Assembly (NCBI RefSeq): GCF_018263855.1
Contig: NZ_CP073318.1
Location: forward strand, 10,540,001-10,604,000
Length of the DNA: 64,000 nt
Direction of reading: 5' to 3'
Origin: Kutzneria sp. CA-103260
GTDB lineage: Bacteria > Actinomycetota > Actinomycetes > Mycobacteriales > Pseudonocardiaceae
Part shown: positions 59,564-64,000 of the stretch, in pieces
Layout: each line of letters begins with the position of its first letter
How positions within the stretch are numbered: the first letter of the stretch is position 1
Made by a program: the position numbers and the translations under genes
The notes under the pieces: generated by a model
What the model saw: the letters and a program-made list of their open reading frames with translations, nothing else
What the model was told of the DNA's origin: nothing
Database searches by the model: none

Positions 59564-61099
59564 GTGCTGCGTCGACTCCTGCTCTCCGTCTGCCTGCTCA
59601 CCGCCGCCGTGGTCGTGGCGGCGTGCACCGGCGACCCGGCGCCGAGCCGGTCGGGCGGGACAGTCGACGACAACACCACCATCACCGTGGCCGCCTCCAC
59701 CGAGCCAGCCAGCCTGAACCCGGTGCAGGGCTTCGCGCCGTACGGGTCGTCGCGGATGTACGACGGGCTGCTCACCTACAACGCCGGCCGCTCGCTACGG
59801 CCGCTGCTGGCCACGGACATGCCGCTGCCGTCGCCGGACGGCAAGTCGTGGACGGTGAAGCTGCACCAGCGGGTCCACTTCGCCGACGGCAGCCCGCTCA
59901 CCGCCGCCGACGTGGCCGCCGAGTACAACGCCGTGCTCAACCCGGCCGTGAAGTCCCCGCTGCGGCCCGACTTCGACATGCTGGCCGGCGCGGTCGCCGT
60001 GGACGACCTGACCGTGCGCTTCGACCTGTCGTTCCCGTTCCCGTCGTTCCCGACCCGGCTGGTGCTCGGCATCATCCCGCACACCGCCGCGCCGACCGAT
60101 CCGCGGCCGCCCGGCACCGGGGCCTACACGGTGACCGCCTGGGACAAGGGCAAGCAGGTGGTGCTGAGCCCGAACAAGCACTACTACGGCGTGCCGCCCA
60201 AGATCGTGAAGATGACCGTGGTCTTCGTGCCGGACGACGCCTCCCGCATCGCCCGCATGAAGGCCGGCGACTTCGACGGCATCGAGGTGCCGCAGCAGCA
60301 GGCCGTCGCCGTGGCCAAGTTCGACAACGTCAAGATGGTCACCGAGGACAGCGCCGACTACCGGGCCGTGTCCCTGCCGGCCGGTCCCGTCACCGGCGAC
60401 CGGGCCGTGCGGCTGGCCCTGAACTTCGCCGTCGACCGCAAGGATCTGATCGGCACCGCCCTCGGGGGCAAGGGCACGCCCGCCTACACCCCGATGCCCG
60501 ACTCGCTGCCCGAGTTCGTGGATCCCGCGGCCACCTATCGCTTCGACCGCGCCGCCGCCGGCCGCATCCTGGACCAGGCCGGCTGGGTCGCCGGCCCCGA
60601 CGGCATCCGCTCCCACGGCGGCGTGCGGGCCGCCTTCTCCGTCGGCTACCCGGCCGGCGACCTGGACCGCAAGGCCATCGCGCAAGCGTTTGCCACCCAG
60701 CTCCGGGCCGTCGGCTTCGACGTCACCGCGGTCGCCGGCGGCGGCCCCGACACCGCCCAGGTCGTCTCCGGCGGCAACCCCTTCGACCCCGATCTGGCCG
60801 TGCGGTCCGTGCTGCACACCGGCGGCGCCGACAACACCACCGGCTACAGCGACTCCGCCGTCGACGCCGCCCTGGACAACGCCCACAAGGCCACCGACCC
60901 AGCCGCCCGCGCCACTGCCTTCCGCGCCGCCCAGCGGGCCTACATCGGCGACCCCGGCCTGGTCACCCTGGCCTTCGTCACCCACACCTACGCCGTGCAC
61001 GACAACTGGTCCGGCTCCGTGGCGATCACCGAGCCGTCCGTGCACGGGCCGCTGGCCTGGGGTCCGTGGTGGAACGTCGAACTGTGGACCGCCCGCTGA
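59564..61099 (+). CDS. ABC transporter solute-binding lipoprotein (family 5, peptide/nickel type)
   Basis: Extracytoplasmic binding protein of 511 residues. The signal peptide MLRRLLLSVCLLTAAVVVAA ends in a lipobox with Cys21, so it is lipid-anchored (LspA is encoded in this window). FAPYGSSRMYDGLLTYN and WTVKLHQRVHFADGSPLTAADV are typical of SBP_bac_5. No permease or ATPase genes are adjacent, so it either serves a distant transporter or is an orphan. GTG 59564 follows TACTGT by 8 nt. Confidence 0.9.
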   Translation: MLRRLLLSVCLLTAAVVVAACTGDPAPSRSGGTVDDNTTITVAASTEPASLNPVQGFAPYGSSRMYDGLLTYNAGRSLRPLLATDMPLPSPDGKSWTVKLHQRVHFADGSPLTAADVAAEYNAVLNPAVKSPLRPDFDMLAGAVAVDDLTVRFDLSFPFPSFPTRLVLGIIPHTAAPTDPRPPGTGAYTVTAWDKGKQVVLSPNKHYYGVPPKIVKMTVVFVPDDASRIARMKAGDFDGIEVPQQQAVAVAKFDNVKMVTEDSADYRAVSLPAGPVTGDRAVRLALNFAVDRKDLIGTALGGKGTPAYTPMPDSLPEFVDPAATYRFDRAAAGRILDQAGWVAGPDGIRSHGGVRAAFSVGYPAGDLDRKAIAQAFATQLRAVGFDVTAVAGGGPDTAQVVSGGNPFDPDLAVRSVLHTGGADNTTGYSDSAVDAALDNAHKATDPAARATAFRAAQRAYIGDPGLVTLAFVTHTYAVHDNWSGSVAITEPSVHGPLAWGPWWNVELWTAR

Positions 61100-62091
61100 G
61101 CCGGTTCGCCACCCTCTCCCGTCCCCGCCAGCTCCGGCTGCTCCGCGCCGCCGCCCTGACCGGCCTGTCCGCCTTCGACCTCCCGCCTGGCCGGCTCCGC
61201 CTCGTCCAGTACGAGCTGAACGGCATCTACCAGCTCACCAGCCCGTCGGGAAAGTTCTTCCTCCGCCTCTCGACCCGACCGGATCTCTCCTCGGCGCATA
61301 TCGCTTCCGAAATGCGCTGGCTGGCCCGGCTCTCGGAGATTCGCCGTCCGGTTCCGCTGATGCCATCGGCCGGTGAATGGGTGGTCGAACTGCCCGACTT
61401 CCCGGCCGTTGTTGTCATGACAACCTGGCTCGACGGCAGGGTTCCCCGAATCACCTACGACACGCCACTGGCCGCCGACTACGGCCGTATTGTCGCAACC
61501 GTCCACGCCCAGGCGGATGGCTTCACTCCCGATGTCACCTTCATTCGCCCGGTAATGACCTTCCAGTCCATCACCGCCGCCCTGTCCGACAACCTCCCCG
61601 AAGTCGACCGCGTCCTGGGCGACGACGCCGCTGGGGTGCTGACCGCCGCGGCACGTCGAATCGGCAGCGGGGCTCCAGCGGAAACCGGTCGCGAGATCCT
61701 GATCCACGGCGACCTCCACCGCGGCAACTTCCTCTGTTCGCGACGGGGCGAACTGGCCGTCATCGATTTCGAGGATTGCGGCTGGGGTCACGACCTTCTC
61801 GACATCGCCGCCTTCCTCGACTCCGTCGCTCGCCTGGACCGGTCCGAGCCAAGCGGCTACCAAACGTTTGCGCACCGATTTCTCGAGGGCTACGCGTCCC
61901 AACGTCCCCTGCCCGCCATGGCGGAATTCACCGACTACCTGGCCCTACGTGACCTGGTCGTCGTGAACTATCTGGCGCGGTCGGTCAATCCGACGGTGGC
62001 CGAGTGGCGAGAGAGGCGGCTGCGCGAACTGGTGGGCCAACTGGCGGCGTATGTGGAGACTGGAGTGCACGTGGGATCCCTCCGCCTGTGA
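61084..62091 (+). CDS. APH-family phosphotransferase (homoserine kinase/aminoglycoside kinase-like)
   Basis: Protein-kinase-like fold enzyme of 335 residues. The catalytic loop is LIHGDLHRGNFL and the metal-binding motif VIDFEDCGWGHDLLD, both diagnostic of the APH/choline kinase superfamily. The N-lobe (YELNGIYQLTSPSGKFFLRL) is a nucleotide-binding sheet. The substrate is unknown; resistance should not be assumed. GTG 61084 overlaps the lipoprotein stop by 16 bp (GTG 61069 is an alternative), so it is translated from the same mRNA. Codon use in the middle is less GC-biased than in neighbouring genes. Confidence 0.82.
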   Translation: MDRPLSRFATLSRPRQLRLLRAAALTGLSAFDLPPGRLRLVQYELNGIYQLTSPSGKFFLRLSTRPDLSSAHIASEMRWLARLSEIRRPVPLMPSAGEWVVELPDFPAVVVMTTWLDGRVPRITYDTPLAADYGRIVATVHAQADGFTPDVTFIRPVMTFQSITAALSDNLPEVDRVLGDDAAGVLTAAARRIGSGAPAETGREILIHGDLHRGNFLCSRRGELAVIDFEDCGWGHDLLDIAAFLDSVARLDRSEPSGYQTFAHRFLEGYASQRPLPAMAEFTDYLALRDLVVVNYLARSVNPTVAEWRERRLRELVGQLAAYVETGVHVGSLRL

Positions 62092-62143
62092 CGCGGGCCC
62101 GGTGCCGGAAAACTTGACAACTCGGCTCGGTACCCTGATGGCC

Positions 62144-63463
62144 ATGCTCAATCGCACCGACCTGCGTGGTCACGTCCCGTCCCCGGCCCACCTGCGCGCC
62201 ACGCTGCCGCGCGCCGAGGTCGACGTGGACGTGGTGCTGCATCAGGTGCGGCCGATCGTGGAGGCGGTGCGCGAGCGGGGCGTGCCGGCGGTGCTGGAGT
62301 TCGCGGAGCGGTTCGACCGGATCAAGCCGGCGTCGGTCCGGGTGCCGCGGGACAGGATCAGGCAGGCCCTGGACGAGCTGGACCCGAAGGTCAGGGCGGC
62401 GCTGGAGGAGTCGATCGCCCGCGCTCGCAAGGTGCACGCCGACCAGCGGCGCACCGACAAGACGACCGAGGTGGTGCCGGGCGGCACGGTCACCGAGCGC
62501 TGGGTGCCGGTGGGCCGGGTCGGCCTGTACGCGCCGGGCGGCCTGGCGGTGTACCCGTCGAGCGTGGTGATGAACGTGGTGCCGGCGCAGACGGCGGGCG
62601 TGGGCTCGCTGGTGGTGTGCTCGCCGCCGCAGGCCGAGCACGGGGGCCTGCCGCACCCGACGATCCTGGCCGCGGCGGCGCTGCTGGACGTCGAGGAGGT
62701 GTGGGCGGTCGGCGGGGCGCAGGCGATCGCGCTGCTCGCCTACGGCGGCGTGGACACCGACGGCGCGGAGCTCGAAGCGGTGGACATGGTCACCGGTCCG
62801 GGCAACATCTACATGACGGCGGCCAAGCGGCTGCTGCGCGGCCAGCTGGGCATCGACTCCGAGGCCGGCCCGACCGAGATCGCCATCCTGGCCGACGGCA
62901 CGGCCGACCCGGCGCACGTGGCGGCCGACCTGATCAGCCAGGCCGAGCACGACACGCTGGCGGCCAGCGTGCTGGTCACGGACTCCGAGGAACTGGCCGA
63001 CGCGGTCGACGTCGAGCTGCACAAGCAGGTCGGCGCGACCAAGCACAGCGCCCGCGTGGCGGAAGCGCTGGCGGGCCGGCAGTCCGGCTGCATCCTGGTG
63101 TCCACTGTGGATGAAGGGCTGAAGGTGGTCGACGCGTACGCCGCCGAGCACCTGGAGATCCAGACCGCCGACTCCCGCGCGGTCGCGGCCCGGGTCCGCA
63201 ACGCCGGCGCGATCTTCGTCGGCGCCTACGCCCCCGTCTCGCTCGGCGACTACTGCGCCGGCTCCAACCACGTGCTGCCCACCGGCGGCTGCGCCCGCCA
63301 TTCCTCGGGCCTGTCCGTGCAGACCTTCCTGCGCGGCATCCACGTCATCGACTACACCGAGGACGCGTTGCGCGACGTCGCCGACAAGGTGGTCGCGCTG
63401 GCCAACGCCGAGGACCTGCCCGCACACGGCCAAGCCGTCACCGCCCGTTTCAAGGACGCCTGA
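62144..63463 (+). CDS. hisD: Histidinol dehydrogenase HisD
   Basis: Zinc enzyme that oxidises L-histidinol to histidine in two NAD-dependent steps, last in the pathway. YAPGGLAVYPSSVVMNVVPA, VTGPGNIYMTAAKRLLRGQL, DLISQAEHDTLAAS and GSNHVLPTGGCARHSSGLS are all present; 439 residues. ATG 62144 follows TACCCT (62131-62136) by 7 nt; ATG 62138 is also in frame. hisC starts immediately after the stop, as in actinobacterial his operons. Confidence 0.95.
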   Translation: MLNRTDLRGHVPSPAHLRATLPRAEVDVDVVLHQVRPIVEAVRERGVPAVLEFAERFDRIKPASVRVPRDRIRQALDELDPKVRAALEESIARARKVHADQRRTDKTTEVVPGGTVTERWVPVGRVGLYAPGGLAVYPSSVVMNVVPAQTAGVGSLVVCSPPQAEHGGLPHPTILAAAALLDVEEVWAVGGAQAIALLAYGGVDTDGAELEAVDMVTGPGNIYMTAAKRLLRGQLGIDSEAGPTEIAILADGTADPAHVAADLISQAEHDTLAASVLVTDSEELADAVDVELHKQVGATKHSARVAEALAGRQSGCILVSTVDEGLKVVDAYAAEHLEIQTADSRAVAARVRNAGAIFVGAYAPVSLGDYCAGSNHVLPTGGCARHSSGLSVQTFLRGIHVIDYTEDALRDVADKVVALANAEDLPAHGQAVTARFKDA

Positions 63464-64000
63464 ATGACCGATCCCATTGGCGCGCGGGTCCAGCTCGCCG
63501 ACCTGCCGCTGCGCGACGACCTGCGTGGCCGCACGCCCTACGGGGCGCCACAGCTGGACGTGCCGATCCGCCTGAACACCAACGAGAACCCGTATCCGCC
63601 GCCCCCGGAGCTGGTCGCCGACGTGGCCGCGGCGGCGGCCGAGGTGGCGGCGACGCTGCACCGCTACCCGGACCGCGACGCGATCGCCCTGCGCACGGAA
63701 CTGGCCGCCTACCTGGCCTCCTCCACCGGCGTGCCGGTGACGGTGGCCAACGTGTGGGCCGCCAACGGCTCCAACGAGATCCTCCAGCAGCTGCTGCAGG
63801 CCTTCGGCGGACCCGGCCGCAGCGCCCTGGGCTTCGAGCCGTCGTACTCGATGCACCCGATCATCGCCGCCGGCACCCGCACCGACTGGGTGCCCACGCC
63901 GCGTCGGGCCGACTTCTCGCTGGACACCGAGGAAGCGGCGCGCATCATCGTGGAACGCGCGCCGGACATGGTGTTCATCACCAGCCCGAACAACCCGACC
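63464..64000 (+). CDS. hisC: Histidinol-phosphate aminotransferase HisC (partial, runs off the window)
   Basis: Start of a class I/II aminotransferase, 179 codons visible. RLNTNENPYPPPPELV, LHRYPDRDAIALRTELAAYL and AANGSNEILQQLLQAFGGPG are HisC motifs; the visible part ends in FITSPNNPT. The PLP lysine is beyond the window. ATG begins one base after the hisD stop. Confidence 0.93.
   Translation, partial: MTDPIGARVQLADLPLRDDLRGRTPYGAPQLDVPIRLNTNENPYPPPPELVADVAAAAAEVAATLHRYPDRDAIALRTELAAYLASSTGVPVTVANVWAANGSNEILQQLLQAFGGPGRSALGFEPSYSMHPIIAAGTRTDWVPTPRRADFSLDTEEAARIIVERAPDMVFITSPNNPT

Noticed and set aside
62114..62136. TTGACA with TACCCT before hisD as a classical promoter
   Set aside because: The spacing is only 11 bp, too short for a -35/-10 pair; the TACCCT box alone is used as the leaderless signal.

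Overview
The window is high-GC DNA from an actinomycete. The gene content points to the Pseudonocardiales (Kutzneria/Amycolatopsis-like): a full dcw cell-wall/division cluster with SepF, YggT and DivIVA, an eukaryote-type IleS behind a T-box leader, a SAM-IV riboswitch, a bioADB-bsaP-DUF2567 operon and nadABC beside a Nudix-type regulator. The taxonomic placement is inference from gene content and style, not from a search.

Layout. 1-3621: rsmH, ftsL and ftsI. 3622-9458: an accessory island that splits ftsI from murE. It holds an ISL3-type insertion sequence, a Fic protein, an MFS exporter, a berberine-bridge-type flavoenzyme and two inverted copies of a structured hairpin repeat. 9459-19963: murE-murF-mraY-murD-ftsW-murG-murC-ftsQ, mostly coupled by 4-bp stop/start overlaps. 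A convergent threonine-synthase-like gene separates ftsQ from ftsZ. 21588-26372: ftsZ, pgeF, yggS, sepF, yggT and divIVA. 26499-33489: a small membrane protein, T-box/ileS, a TetR regulator with a large operator, a DUF167 gene and a CPA-type antiporter. 33665-36702: SAM-IV riboswitch with a class V aminotransferase, then lspA-rluD. 36815-44335: an HTH/DUF4352-like protein, an NCS1-like permease with a Cys-rich tail, a TPR gene preceded by an unannotated 40-codon ORF, and dnaE1. 44467-49024: P450, sedolisin, secreted hydrolase and a membrane-LuxR fusion. 49035-53017: biotin operon. 53022-55768: 5'-truncated permease, LON-domain protein and Nudix regulator. 55819-59299: nadABC. 59564-64000: solute-binding lipoprotein, APH-type kinase, hisD and the start of hisC.

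Much of the unusual content is non-coding. (1) Four copies (9033-9183, 9277-9440, 54068-54227, 59427-59543) of a roughly 120-165-bp element share one architecture: a long hairpin of three stacked stems with asymmetric internal loops, followed by a short GAA-capped hairpin. The stems differ between copies but change in compensating pairs, which suggests selection on folding. (2) Two copies of a repeat carry three CCACATGTGG palindromes at identical spacing. (3) Two convergent-gene hairpins share outer arms but have unrelated inner stems. (4) About fifteen genes start 6-8 nt after a TAnnnT box, the layout of leaderless transcripts. This pattern was used to choose several starts.

No tRNA, rRNA or CRISPR array was seen.
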